From Singulisphaera sp. GP187 (lineage in GTDB: Bacteria; Planctomycetota; Phycisphaerae; Phycisphaerales; SM1A02): 64,000 nucleotides of DNA. The DNA lies in the NCBI GenBank assembly GCA_945869475.1, contig CAMBOV010000007.1, forward strand, positions 1 through 64,000. The letters run 5' to 3'. The notes under the pieces are model-generated. The model was not told where the DNA came from. It did not search any database and worked only from the letters and a program-made list of their open reading frames with translations. The position numbers and the translations under genes are program-made. Positions 39,629 to 52,924 of this stretch are shown here, piece after piece (the stretch's first letter is position 1; each line of letters begins with the position of its first letter).

Positions 39629-40996
39629 TCACACCACCAGCGTGCCGGTGCTATCGCCGAAGCGCTCACTCGGTACGCCGACGCGATTGAGCATCGAAAC
39701 ATAGAGGTTGCACAGCGGTGTACCGGCTCGAGCGATGTGCTCGCCGAAGTGATTGATGCCGAGCGAACGTCCACCCGCGAGCACGATGGGTAGGTCATCG
39801 TGATTATGTCGATTGCCGTCGGCGATCGCTCCACCAAAGAGCAGCATCGTGCTGTCGAGCAGCGGAGCGCCATCCACTTCAGTCGCTCGCAACTTCGTGA
39901 TCAGTCGCGCGAACCTCTCGACCTGCCAACGATTGATCTTCGCAAACTTTTCTTTCTTCTCTGCTTGCTCGCCGTGATGGCTCACCTCGTGATGACCATC
40001 GGCAACACCGAGTTCTGGGAAGGATCGATTCGATCCCTCGTTCGCAAGCATGAGCGTGATCACGCGCGTTCGATCAGTCTGCAACGCGAGCGCGGCGAGA
40101 TCAGCGAGCAGGTCGATTCGCGCCGTGTAGTCGGGTGGACTTCCTGTGGGCATCACGATTCCGCCGTGCGCACTCGATGGAGCCTTCGCGAACCGCTCGG
40201 CCATTTCGATGCGCTTCTCGAGTTCTCGCAGTCCATCCATGTACTCGTCAATCTTGCGACGATCGCTCTCACCCACGCGCGCGCGAAGTGCTGCCGTCGA
40301 CGGCGAAAGTGCATCGAGAATGCTGCGCCGAAGTGCGATGCGCCGTTGTCGCGCCTGCGAATCCTCGCGCGATGATCCGGGCGATCCGACCGAGAAGAGA
40401 CGCTCGAAGAGCACGCGCGGATCGTGATCCTTTCCGCTTGGCGTCTGTGCGCCGCGCCACGAAATGTTCGCGCTGTACGCGCAGCTGTATCCCGAGTCGC
40501 AGTCGCCCGCGGTCATCGTTGACTCTCCGCCGAGTTCCAAACTGTCGAATTGCGTGCGACCGCTCAGCGCGCGCGCCGCGACTTGATCGACGCTCACTCC
40601 TGCGGTGATGTCGCCACCAGAGGTTTTCTTTGGATGCACCCCCGTCAGAAAACACGCGGCACTTCGCGCGTGATCGCCAGGGCCATCGAGTTGAGCCTCG
40701 GCGTTTCGATGACAGAGTCCGCGCATCACGCTGTAGTGACCCGCGTGGTCACCGAGCACACTCTGCAATGTCTGCGACCACATCGTCGGCTCGACACCGT
40801 TTGGCAAGAACACGAACATCATGCGCGCTGGAGCCCCCGCTGCCGCCCCTGCCGCCCCTGCCACCGGAGCGTTCACCAACGCAGCGGCCGCACTCTTGAG
40901 AAATGAGTGTGTCGGAATCATCGCTTCGAGCAGAGGCAGCGCGAGCACTGCTCCAGCGCCACGAAGAACTGTTCGCCGAGAAAGTGGATGGGTCAT
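39629..40996 (-). CDS. DUF1552 protein with Tat signal
   Basis: A 455-residue exported protein of the DUF1552 family. The N-terminus RRTVLRGAGAVLALPLLEAM is a twin-arginine signal. The alkaline-phosphatase/sulfatase-like fold is suggested by FVFLPNGVEPTMWSQ, HARSAACFLTGVHPKKTSGGD and the C-terminal HNHDDLPIVLAGG. DUF1552 proteins are abundant in planctomycetes, where they are usually encoded directly next to a DUF1592-type cytochrome-like protein. No reaction is established for the family. Its DUF1592 partner lies about 0.8 kb upstream on the same strand, separated by two small genes on the opposite strand. Confidence 0.9.
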   Translation of the reverse strand: MTHPLSRRTVLRGAGAVLALPLLEAMIPTHSFLKSAAAALVNAPVAGAAGAAAGAPARMMFVFLPNGVEPTMWSQTLQSVLGDHAGHYSVMRGLCHRNAEAQLDGPGDHARSAACFLTGVHPKKTSGGDITAGVSVDQVAARALSGRTQFDSLELGGESTMTAGDCDSGYSCAYSANISWRGAQTPSGKDHDPRVLFERLFSVGSPGSSREDSQARQRRIALRRSILDALSPSTAALRARVGESDRRKIDEYMDGLRELEKRIEMAERFAKAPSSAHGGIVMPTGSPPDYTARIDLLADLAALALQTDRTRVITLMLANEGSNRSFPELGVADGHHEVSHHGEQAEKKEKFAKINRWQVERFARLITKLRATEVDGAPLLDSTMLLFGGAIADGNRHNHDDLPIVLAGGRSLGINHFGEHIARAGTPLCNLYVSMLNRVGVPSERFGDSTGTLVV

Positions 40997-41094
40997 CTGA
41001 TCTCCGCAGATAAAGGATCACGTGACAGCCTCCGAGAGGTGCCGCTGTGAATCAGAGGGTGGCTACTATTCGAGCGCAGAATGATCGATTTCCT

Positions 41095-41601
41095 ATGAAG
41101 TTGACAAGCATCGAAAACCTCGCACGCGCACTGAACGACGCAGGAGTTCCGTATGTCGTGGTCGGAGGTCTCGCGGTCGTTGCGCATGGTTACGGACGAC
41201 AGACGCAGGACGTCGACGTTGTCATTCGTCTTGAACCCGAGCCGATTCATGCGGCTTTCGCGGCACTCGCGTCGCTCGGATATCACCCGCGCGTGCCGGT
41301 GACCGCGGACACTCTTGCAGATCCCTCGCTGCGAGCCGCGTTGCTGCGCGATCGGGCGATGGTCGTACTCCCATTTCACAGCGAACTCCATCATGAGACT
41401 CCCGTCGATCTCTTCACCTTTGAACCGTTCGAATTCGCGAGTGAGCATGCAGCCGCGATGGTCGTCGAACTCACAGCTGGAGTGCCAGTGCGAATCGTTC
41501 GCCTCGAGACATTGCTGCGGATGAAGCGCGAGAGTGACCGCCCGCAGGACCGCGCTGACATCGTCGAACTCACAGCCATCCACCGAGCGAGCAATGAGTG
41601 A
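41095..41601 (+). CDS. Nucleotidyltransferase-fold protein (possible AbiEii/MNT-type toxin)
   Basis: A 168-residue protein with a minimal nucleotidyltransferase core: GGLAVVAHGYGRQTQDVDVV gives the GG, and Asp39 and Asp41 form the metal-binding DxD. PVDLF later supplies a candidate third carboxylate. This pattern is shared by MNT, AbiEii and related toxin or housekeeping nucleotidyltransferases, and the C-terminal VRLETLLRMKRESDRPQDRADI is typical of such toxin-like proteins. I use the ATG at 41095. A GTG at 41047 with a GAGAGG site is an alternative. The stop overlaps the next gene, so the two are coupled. Together they interrupt a DUF1592/DUF1552 pair on the other strand. Confidence 0.75.
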   Translation: MKLTSIENLARALNDAGVPYVVVGGLAVVAHGYGRQTQDVDVVIRLEPEPIHAAFAALASLGYHPRVPVTADTLADPSLRAALLRDRAMVVLPFHSELHHETPVDLFTFEPFEFASEHAAAMVVELTAGVPVRIVRLETLLRMKRESDRPQDRADIVELTAIHRASNE

Positions 41602-41795
41602 CCACGATGAGTGACCACACTGATTGGACCTTGCTCTCGTTCGACGGAAATCGCCGCGCACAGCACGCAGCATTCCGCGCGCTGACCTTTCGCGAGAAGG
41701 TGATTCGTCTCGAACAGATGGCTGAGGTGCAGCGCCGCTTCGCAGATCTGAAGGCGCTGCGGGATCGCCTCGCGAATCCGACGAAGCCTCGCTGA
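41598..41795 (+). CDS. Small partner of the nucleotidyltransferase-like protein
   Basis: A 65-residue, strongly charged helical protein (FREKVIRLEQMAEVQRRFADLKALRDRLA) with a likely short coiled coil. Starts at GTG 41598, overlapping the upstream stop, or at ATG 41607. The start region carries a direct repeat of ATGAGTGACCAC. Small helical partners that overlap nucleotidyltransferase genes are commonly antitoxins or HEPN-like partners, but the RxxxxH HEPN motif is not visible here, so I call it only a candidate antitoxin. It ends 37 bp before the convergent DUF1592 gene. Confidence 0.6.
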   Translation: MTTMSDHTDWTLLSFDGNRRAQHAAFRALTFREKVIRLEQMAEVQRRFADLKALRDRLANPTKPR

Positions 41796-41831
41796 ACTGT
41801 GCGGCTCTGTGGTGAGCATTCACGAACGTCC

Positions 41832-44117
41832 TCACGGCACACCGCGCATTCGCATCGATGAACTCTCGGCAACGGCGATGACGACTTGTCGCAGCGTCGG
41901 CGTGCTGCCGAGGTTCTCAATGAGGTCATCGATCACGATCTCATCGTGCTCGCCTTGCTCACGCCCCGTCGCATAAATAAGCAAGTGCTTCACGACGCTT
42001 CGCAGAAATGCTGGATCGCTCAGCAAGACCTCGCGAACTCCGCTGAGACCAACGACAGCTCGCCCATCTGGCAAGACGCCGCGATCATCGATGGGAGCTG
42101 CAGCGGATGACGGGCGGTGCCGACCCACGGCATCCCACTGCTCAAGCGCAAACCCAAGCGCGTCCATTCGACGATGGCACGCGGCACAATGTGGATCAGC
42201 TCGATGCGACTCGAGCAACTGCCGCATCGTCTTGCCCGTGGGATCGTCGGCCTCGCGCGGAAGTTGCGTCGTGCCTGGTGGCGGCGGTGGTGGCGCGGCA
42301 TCAAGCATCGATTCGAGCACCCACTTTCCGCGTTTCACCGGCGAGGTTCGCGTTGGATTCGATGTCGCGAGCAAGACGCTTGCGTGTGCAATCACCCCTC
42401 CACCGCGCGCCGGATCGATCGCGACACGCTGCATCCCCGCGCGAGTCGGCGCGGTCATTCCGTAGTGTTTCGCCAGCGGCGCATCGACAAACGTGTAGTC
42501 GGCGTTGAGCAGCGTCGCGACTGGACGCCCCTCGCGGAGCACCGAGTCGAAGAGCAACACCGTCTCGTCGCGCATCGACGAGAGCAGTGCAGTGTTGATC
42601 TCAGGAAAGCGCGTCGCATCAGGAGTTCGCGACTCGAGTGCATCGACGCGCAACCACTGCGAAGCGAAACGGTCTGAGAGTCGAGAGGCTCGTGGGTCGT
42701 CGAGCATTTCGTGAATGAGAGCGCGACGCGTCGCGAAGCGCGTGAACGCGTGGGCATCCGCCGACGCGCGCACACGCGCATCGGGCACGCTCGCCCACAA
42801 AAACGCCGCGAGTCGAGTTGCGATTTCGTAGTCATCGAGCTCGCGCTGCACCGCGGGAGCAATCGGATCTCGCTCAACCCGAAAGAGAAATTCTGGATGC
42901 ACCAGCAACGTGGTGATCGCTGCGCGCAGCCTCGTTTCGCGCGCCGCCGACGCAGCGAGCGGGGCGAGCGCAACTTCCAATACATGCAGATCTTCTACCG
43001 TCGCTGGTCGCCGCAGAAACGTCGCGACAAGCCAGCGAAACTCTGCCTCTTCGCGCTCGCGCGCTGGCAACTCTTCATCGAGCGAAAGTTCGTCACTCAT
43101 CACGCGTTGCCACGATGGAATGCGCTGTTGATCCACGGGACCCACACACGCGAACTCGACCACCACGAGATTGCGGTCGAGCGCTTTCCCATCGGGTCCG
43201 CTCTTCAAGTAATAGTCGTTGAGAAACATGACGCCGATCGTGTGCGATCCACCAGTGATCGCGATCTCTGCCGAGCGCGTCGACCTCGTCTCATATGGCT
43301 CTTGCAGATCGAAGTACGCGACCGGCTTGCCATCGACCGAAAGCGCGATCTTGACGACTTCTTCTCCCGCCTGCTGTGCCGCCGCGTGAACTCGCAGTGT
43401 GTAGAGACCCGCACGCGGAAGATTCACGCGCGCTGAAGCCTCACCGTTCGACCAGATCGTGAGCATCTTCGCACTCACCCGTCCACTCTTCTCAGAAATT
43501 TTGAAATCTTTGAGCGCAATCTGGCGGATCACCGGCTCTGCGGCGTCGACCTCTGGACACGAAACCTCTGCGATCGACTCTGCGAGATCGACGTACCGCT
43601 CAAGCGCGTTCGGTGCGAGCGAGAGCACCGTTGCGATGTTGTCGAAACCTGCGCCAATCTCATCTGGAGGCAACGCGCCCAGCAACGCGACATCGATGCC
43701 GAGCAAATCCTGCATCGCATTGGCGTACTCGGCGCGATTGAGTCTTCGCGGCGCGCCACCGGCTGGCGCAACGAATCCGTCGCGATTTCGCAGTAATGCG
43801 ATGAGCGCATCGCTGCCGAGCGACGCATCTGCGGCCGTGGGACGGTCATCCTCTTCTGGTGGAGGCATCTCGGCAGCTCGCACACGTGCCGCTGCCGCGC
43901 GAAGCACCGAGCGATCACTCGTGGTCAGCGAATGACTCGCGAGGCGCGCAAGTATCGATTCGAAGTCGACTTTGCCTTTGGGCTTCTCGCCACTGTGGCA
44001 ATGCACGCACCAGGTGTCGATGAACTCAGGGGCCGACGACTCGGCAACCTGCGCAAGCGTGAGTTGCGCGATCAGTGCGAGCGGGGCCAACACCATGAGC
44101 ACGATCCTACGGCTCAT
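41832..44117 (-). CDS. DUF1587/DUF1595/DUF1592/DUF1588/DUF1585 planctomycete cytochrome-like protein
   Basis: A 761-residue exported protein. Residues 1-22 are a signal peptide. CVHCH (Cys37, Cys40, His41) is a c-type haem-binding site of the planctomycete cytochrome type (PSCyt1). The familiar DUF series follows: LNRAEYANAMQDLLGID (DUF1587), a carbohydrate-binding-like beta region, FRWLVATFLRRPATVEDL (DUF1595), ATRLAAFLWASVPDARV (DUF1592), a DUF1588 segment with a second site CAACH, and DUF1585 at the end. The function is unknown; such proteins are thought to act in periplasmic oxidation or degradation. I start at the ATG at 44117, which begins the signal peptide. The DUF1552 partner lies downstream, beyond the inserted pair of small genes. 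Confidence 0.9.
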   Translation of the reverse strand: MSRRIVLMVLAPLALIAQLTLAQVAESSAPEFIDTWCVHCHSGEKPKGKVDFESILARLASHSLTTSDRSVLRAAAARVRAAEMPPPEEDDRPTAADASLGSDALIALLRNRDGFVAPAGGAPRRLNRAEYANAMQDLLGIDVALLGALPPDEIGAGFDNIATVLSLAPNALERYVDLAESIAEVSCPEVDAAEPVIRQIALKDFKISEKSGRVSAKMLTIWSNGEASARVNLPRAGLYTLRVHAAAQQAGEEVVKIALSVDGKPVAYFDLQEPYETRSTRSAEIAITGGSHTIGVMFLNDYYLKSGPDGKALDRNLVVVEFACVGPVDQQRIPSWQRVMSDELSLDEELPAREREEAEFRWLVATFLRRPATVEDLHVLEVALAPLAASAARETRLRAAITTLLVHPEFLFRVERDPIAPAVQRELDDYEIATRLAAFLWASVPDARVRASADAHAFTRFATRRALIHEMLDDPRASRLSDRFASQWLRVDALESRTPDATRFPEINTALLSSMRDETVLLFDSVLREGRPVATLLNADYTFVDAPLAKHYGMTAPTRAGMQRVAIDPARGGGVIAHASVLLATSNPTRTSPVKRGKWVLESMLDAAPPPPPPGTTQLPREADDPTGKTMRQLLESHRADPHCAACHRRMDALGFALEQWDAVGRHRPSSAAAPIDDRGVLPDGRAVVGLSGVREVLLSDPAFLRSVVKHLLIYATGREQGEHDEIVIDDLIENLGSTPTLRQVVIAVAESSSMRMRGVP

Positions 44118-44163
44118 ACACTTGGTTTCCAAGCGATCGACCCCCGAGCAAGAGAGCCAATCG

Positions 44164-44298
44164 ATGAACGATCTTGAGTGGTACCGAGCCCTTCCAGCAT
44201 TCGATGAGTTCAACGAACTCACCGGCGATGCGCACTCCCAACGCGTTCCCCCTAGATGGATCGTCATCGTCACCGACATCGCTGGATCGACCAAGTGG
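44164..44298 (+). pseudogene. 5' fragment of a DUF3095 (adenylate-cyclase-like) gene
   Basis: Forty-five codons from an ATG encode WYRALPAFDEFNELTGDA and VPPRWIVIVTDIAGSTKW, which resembles the N-terminus of DUF3095 proteins, including the DIxGST segment of their class III nucleotide-cyclase-like core. After that the frame continues into sequence with no family resemblance, at the edge of the IS91-like remnant zone. The rest of the gene is absent, so this looks like a gene truncated by mobile-element activity or deletion. Recognition is from memory of the family and is moderately sure. Confidence 0.5.
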
Positions 44299-44499
44299 AC
44301 CTGCACACCAATCACGGACATGCACGAGAACGCTATGCGACCCTCTAGCAATTTGGGACGAGCAATCTGGGACAGGCACAATTCCCGATTGCAAGTCACA
44401 CTCCAATTGATAGGACTTCGCTTTTCGGCGTCGCGCGCGGGCGCCCGACAAATGCACTGTGAAGCGGCGATTTCATGCTTTTCATGTCGCGTTTGTCAC

Positions 44500-45350
44500 A
44501 CCTGCCAGAGCGGTGGATTGCAGTCATCGTCCGGCATCGGATCGTCAAGGCATAGTTCGATGACGAGTTGGCCACACTCGATTATCTCCGTTGCCGGCGG
44601 CCCCGTGCTTGGCGCGATGCGAACGCCGTGATTGCGAATCTCATCCACCCACTGGTCTACGCCCCCGGAGCCAACATGCCGCAAGATGCGCTCGATGAAC
44701 TGAACGTGATTGATCAGTGACACGATGCGCATCTCGTGATGAAACTGGGATGTCATGGATGTCATGGATGTCATGGATGTCATGGATGTCATAGGGACAC
44801 AGCAGCGGATCAACTTCCCAGACCTTCTTGATCAGCTCGCGCCACGATCGCGATGGAATGCGCGGCGGCTTGAGCGCACGATGCTCGATGAATTCAGTCA
44901 CTCACGCATTGATGCGCGATGCGGCAGAGTTGCTTGAGCAGTCCAAACTGAATCCAAGCTGAATCCAAATTGAGTCCAAGCTGAAATCGAAAGTACGGCC
45001 GCAGCGACTGGGAAATCGTGTGGGGAATCGTGAATGTGAAATGACGATGCGGCACGACCGCCAAGATCGACTCCGCCAGCATCGCGCCAAACATCTGCAC
45101 CTTCTTCTGATGGCATGACGCGCAGAACCAGCCCTCCTTTGCAGGAGAATGCCAACAAGTATTCATGGCTGCACTCGTCGCAGCGCACACGCGCGAATCC
45201 TTTAGCGAAGTCGCCGCATCCCATGAACTTGTCGACCACTTCTGGGATCACACCGCGCAACACGCCGTAGCGCGATTAATAGTCGCGTGGATACGCGGCC
45301 GTGAAGTGATCAAAGTGCGCGTGAAAGCATTTCCAAAGCGGCGATGACTT
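44500..45350 (-). mobile_element. Degenerate IS91-family transposase remnant
   Basis: On the minus strand a transposase can be pieced together in several frames. From about 45350, HAHFDHFTAAY, then an in-frame stop, then RYGVLRGVIPEVVDKF and GFARVRCDECSHEYLLAFSC. A frameshift leads to FCASCHQKK and VVPHRHFTFTIPHTISQSLRPYFRF. The middle of the protein, including the catalytic region, is deleted. The end reappears at about 44900-44600 (EHRALKPPR, WRELIKKVWEVDPLLCP, EMRIVSLINHVQFIERILRHVG). The cysteine pattern is the N-terminal zinc-binding domain of IS91-type transposases. Short repeats mark the deletion site (TGAATCCAAG copies near 44946-44980) and the 9-bp array at 44748. No intact transposase remains. 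Confidence 0.75.
44748..44792. repeat. 9-bp tandem repeat x5 in the transposase remnant
   Basis: Five exact copies of GGATGTCAT. On the minus strand it reads as an Asp-Ile-His triplet array inside the decayed transposase C-terminus, just after LLCP, where a Cys pair would be expected. It is a simple slippage expansion, not a CRISPR. Confidence 0.95.
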
Positions 45351-49450
<4,100 letters not shown>

Positions 49451-49464
<14 letters not shown>

Positions 49465-50479
49465 CGGGAGTCGCCGGGGGAATCTCAACGGGACTCTGCG
49501 CCGCATCCTTCGTCGCGCGATCGTCGTACTTGATGAAATCTTTCTTCTGCGCTTCGGTCGGCTCCGACGCCTTCCACGCGGCCCAGTACATCCCAGAGAG
49601 CACGCTCGCGCCGTCGGCCATCCGCTCACGAATGAAAAGTCTTCCGGCATCCTTCTTCAACTCTCCGCTCTTCTCAAGTTCATAGAGAGGTTTCATCGCC
49701 GCGAAACTTCTCTCGATGAGTTTGATCGCCTCATCCCACACGCGATCTTGCGTCATCACAACCATCTTCTTGCCCTCGGCAGCAACTCCCGCAAGATCGA
49801 GCTTGTGCAACCTCACGACGTCACCATCGATATAGGAGTGGAATCCCTTGTCTGTTGTGAAGTTGTCTGGGTTGTCGCCGACCCATCCATGATGATGGAT
49901 CGTCGCATGCAGTGGTTGCGCCGCGTCGCCCACAAAGTGGCTCAACTGCCCCATTTCATGGATCACATTCGCTCGCGCAACGGCGAGTTCAGCCTCGCGC
50001 CCCTCACTGGGCACGCGTTCAAGAATGCGCAGCGTGTTGAAGCTCGAGACGAGCTTCGCCTGATGTTCAACGATCGCATACGGCAGATAACCGACTTCAT
50101 CCTTCGCGAACTTTGCGACTCCGCGCTTGGGCCCTGTGTCAACCGGAGTCGCGCGCGCAACCTCAGCAACGAACTCATATCGCATGCGTGGCATCGACTT
50201 GAGTGTGTGGCCGGTCTTTTCGAGTAACTCGACATCGAGAAAGTGGTCGGGCCCATTTTCGTTGGTGAGCACGTCAATTTTCGTACCCCTCCACCGATCG
50301 GGTTCATTCGATTGATAGGCGGCTTGCGTGCGGGCTTCGCTCTGGCGAATCCAGGCGGGAGCTTCGGGTGGTAAGAGGTCGATGGCCAGTTCGGTGATCG
50401 TTCGGTGGCCAGCACCGCTCCAGGCAAGGGCGGTCAGAACGATGGCTCCCACAGGGACGAGTCGTGCAAGGCGTCGCAT
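49451..50479 (-). CDS. Exported S1/P1 nuclease / zinc-dependent phospholipase C-like protein
   Basis: A 342-residue protein with a signal peptide (residues 1 to about 20, LVPVGAIVLTALA) ending just before WSGAGHRTI. In S1/P1 nucleases and PLC-type enzymes the mature N-terminal Trp and the following His bind the trinuclear zinc cluster. The other expected ligands are visible: DHFLDVE, HEMGQLSHFVGDAAQPLH and FHSYID. The enzyme therefore should hydrolyse nucleic acids or phospholipids outside the cytoplasm. It is longer at the C-terminus than typical S1/P1 enzymes, with a Lys/Pro-rich tail. I chose the ATG at 50479, which places the signal peptide at the start. Confidence 0.85.
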
Positions 50480-50576
50480 AGAGGCTGAGAATAGGGCTTT
50501 TTGCGTGGTATCCAAGTGGATTGCTCCACACTCGGCGAGCGGCGGCGGTCGACCACTGAAAGAAAGATTCAAAATT

Positions 50577-50630
50577 TCTCAAAGTTGACTCGATCGCCCC
50601 ACCCTTCCATCCGATTATCTCAGAGTTGAC
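50577..50630 (+). promoter_or_regulatory. Direct repeat TCTCARAGTTGAC x2 in intergenic DNA
   Basis: TCTCAAAGTTGAC (50577-50589) and TCTCAGAGTTGAC (50618-50630) are 41 bp apart, about four helical turns, in the 306-bp gap upstream of a large secreted protein gene. Both end in TTGAC, like a -35 element, but no convincing -10 follows at the right spacing. It could be an operator or part of a promoter. The rest of this gap holds nothing I recognise. Confidence 0.35.
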
Positions 50631-50785
50631 AACCCCAGATTGGATGCGACCGCCCCTTTCTGGGCATCGAACGCAAAAATTATTTTCGTTCGCCACACGG
50701 ACGTGTTATTCTCGTTTGGTCGCCTCTAGCCAGCAGTTGAAGGAGACGTAGCCGAATGACAGCCTTTCACTCCGGAACATTTATT

Positions 50786-52924
50786 ATGCGAACAAAAATT
50801 CTTACTGTGCTCGTCGCTGGACTGTTCATCGCAACTCCAGCTTTTTCTCAATCGACTCGACTCGCAACGCCATCGGGCGCGAACGCGAAGGCTCCACCAA
50901 CAAAGCCAAAGGCAGAGCCGAAGGCCGCCGCAGTCAAGACCAGTAAAGAGACACCGCCCGCGTCTGCAAGCGGAAAGTCTGCAGGCACAACATCGAGCGC
51001 TGCCGATAAGACTGTGACTTCCGCTGGTGGAGCAAAGGAGCCAGCAAAGGTTGTCGCGACACCACCAGCCGCGACCAAGACCGTTGCAGGCAACACGCAA
51101 GGCGAGAAAGTTGTTGTCGCGAAGCCCGCAACGATCGTTCGGCCAGCGACCGTTGTCGCAACTGCGAAACCTGCAGTTCCTGGCACAGGCCAACCTGCAG
51201 TTCCTGGCACAGGCAAACCTGCAGTTCCTGGCACAGGCAAGCCTGCAGTTCCTGGCACAGGCAAGCCTGCGACTGAAGTCGCAACCGCAAAGCCAGCAAC
51301 TCTTCCAACTGAGACGAAACCCGATCTGGGCAAGGCCGTTGAAGGACTCGCGTCTGGAAAGCTTGATCCAAAGGATTTCACAGCGCTCCTCGCAGGTGGA
51401 GCCGTCACTCCCGAACAGTTGGTGAAGTTTCGTGAGTCGGGCGCAGTTCCACCAGACACCGTTCTCAAACCCGCTGACGTGGCAGTCGCTCCTGTGACAC
51501 CAGCCGTTGTTGTTCCCCCACCGCCAGACTTTTCTCTCGCACTCAAAGCGCTTCCAGCTGTGACAGAAACGGCACGTTTCAAGGCGTGGACGTGGCACGC
51601 GATCGACCAAACGGCGACAGACTTTCAAGTTGCGACCATTTGGGTCGGAGTTCCTGGTGGTTGGTGCGAGAGCGATCCAGCGCGCATTGCTCAACTCTTG
51701 AACGCTCAACCCGTCGGACAACGCGTGCTGTTTCTGTGGGACATGACGACCGACCTCACGATGAATTCGGGTGACAACATTGGGCAAATGACTCTTGGCG
51801 GGATAGGCACGATGCCGAGCCCATGGATGGACGTTGGCACTGCGACCGTGCGTGCGCGCATGACCGCATTTATGACCGCCTTCGTCAATGCGGGTGGCAC
51901 ACTCGATGCCGTGCTCGTCGACAACGAGCTCGATTTGAAGTGGGGCGATCGATATTTCTCGCCTGGGCAATTCGCTGCGATCGAGAATGACCCTCGCTTC
52001 CCAGAACTCGCCGCTGAATTGGGTTTCAACGATCTCGACTTGATTCAACATCTCAATCCCCAAAACATTCGGTGGAACGAAGTGATGGGCGGACGCTTCG
52101 ATGCTGCTTTGCAAACCGCCGTCTATGACCCCATTCGCGCCCGCTTTCCTGCTTCGGTCGTGAGCAACTACGAGTCCTATGCAGCGAATAGCAACAACCC
52201 GACTCCGTGGATCATAGGAACCCCCGACCTGCGCAAGAGCAGCGGATTCGGCACGCACGACACGCACAGTTACTACGGTCTCATCTCGGACTTCCTCGGA
52301 GAAAATCGAAACTTTGGTGGTCAAGCCATCGGTAGGGACCCCTTCGCTGGCTTCCGACTTCAAGTGAATCGTTGGCGCTCATGCGACCTCGCGACCACCC
52401 GTCCAATGCAAGCGTGGATCGCTCCGGCGAACAATCCAGCACATCAGTACCCATCGAACGTCGCATTGACGTTGACGAACAGCCCCTACTACGACGAGAT
52501 GCTCTTGCAACTCGGCGTGAGTGGATGCGAAACCTTTCTCTACTGGAATCCTTGTGCGTGGGGCGCTGATATGAATCCTGCAGAATGGAACACAACAGCG
52601 GATCAGCGACGACTCGACTCAAGCCTCAAGGAACTCAATGAAGTTCTCGGCCAAGCGCCTGGCACCGTTGTGCCGACGCGCGGTCCAGCCTTCGGTGACC
52701 TCGTCGTTGCTTCGGGACGGCAAGTCGGCGATCGCATGGTCTGGCGATTCACCTTCTCGCCAAGTGTGAATGCGGTCGTCGTGAAGTTCACTGATGGATC
52801 GACTGCACGGGTGACCAAAGAGGCAAACCGTCCTGGCGCGTGGTTCTCCTACCCAGCATCGCTGACGATTGTGATGAACTCTTCATCGAGTGCACCCGAC
52901 ATGGTCATCGCTGCCTCACCCTGA
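50786..52924 (+). CDS. Large secreted protein with Ala/Pro/Lys-rich repeat linker
   Basis: A 712-residue exported protein. Residues 1-22 are a signal peptide (ILTVLVAGLFIATPAFSQ). About 25-235 is a low-complexity Ala/Lys/Pro/Thr region with four KPAVPGTG-type repeats. From about 260 onward is a globular domain that I cannot place with certainty. Alternating beta/alpha character, VLVDNELDLKW, THDTHSYYG, and CETFLYWNPCAWGADMNP hint at a glycosidase-like TIM barrel with acidic residues at strand ends, but this is inference. The linker may span or attach to the cell wall or surface. I start at the ATG at 50786, where the signal peptide begins. An ATG 10 codons earlier is possible. Confidence 0.75.
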   Translation: MRTKILTVLVAGLFIATPAFSQSTRLATPSGANAKAPPTKPKAEPKAAAVKTSKETPPASASGKSAGTTSSAADKTVTSAGGAKEPAKVVATPPAATKTVAGNTQGEKVVVAKPATIVRPATVVATAKPAVPGTGQPAVPGTGKPAVPGTGKPAVPGTGKPATEVATAKPATLPTETKPDLGKAVEGLASGKLDPKDFTALLAGGAVTPEQLVKFRESGAVPPDTVLKPADVAVAPVTPAVVVPPPPDFSLALKALPAVTETARFKAWTWHAIDQTATDFQVATIWVGVPGGWCESDPARIAQLLNAQPVGQRVLFLWDMTTDLTMNSGDNIGQMTLGGIGTMPSPWMDVGTATVRARMTAFMTAFVNAGGTLDAVLVDNELDLKWGDRYFSPGQFAAIENDPRFPELAAELGFNDLDLIQHLNPQNIRWNEVMGGRFDAALQTAVYDPIRARFPASVVSNYESYAANSNNPTPWIIGTPDLRKSSGFGTHDTHSYYGLISDFLGENRNFGGQAIGRDPFAGFRLQVNRWRSCDLATTRPMQAWIAPANNPAHQYPSNVALTLTNSPYYDEMLLQLGVSGCETFLYWNPCAWGADMNPAEWNTTADQRRLDSSLKELNEVLGQAPGTVVPTRGPAFGDLVVASGRQVGDRMVWRFTFSPSVNAVVVKFTDGSTARVTKEANRPGAWFSYPASLTIVMNSSSSAPDMVIAASP
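51167..51262. repeat. 24-bp tandem repeat x4 (KPAVPGTG)
   Basis: Four near-identical copies of a 24-bp unit encoding Lys/Gln-Pro-Ala-Val-Pro-Gly-Thr-Gly, in the linker of the secreted protein. The copies differ only at the first codons. Phase-neutral expansion would lengthen or shorten the linker. Confidence 0.95.

Noticed and set aside
44350-44400. GGGACAGGCAC-like motif typical of REP-type transposon edges
   Set aside because: Single short match without a second copy or transposase, too weak to call.
44748-44792. Short tandem array considered as CRISPR
   Set aside because: The 9-bp units are contiguous with no spacers.
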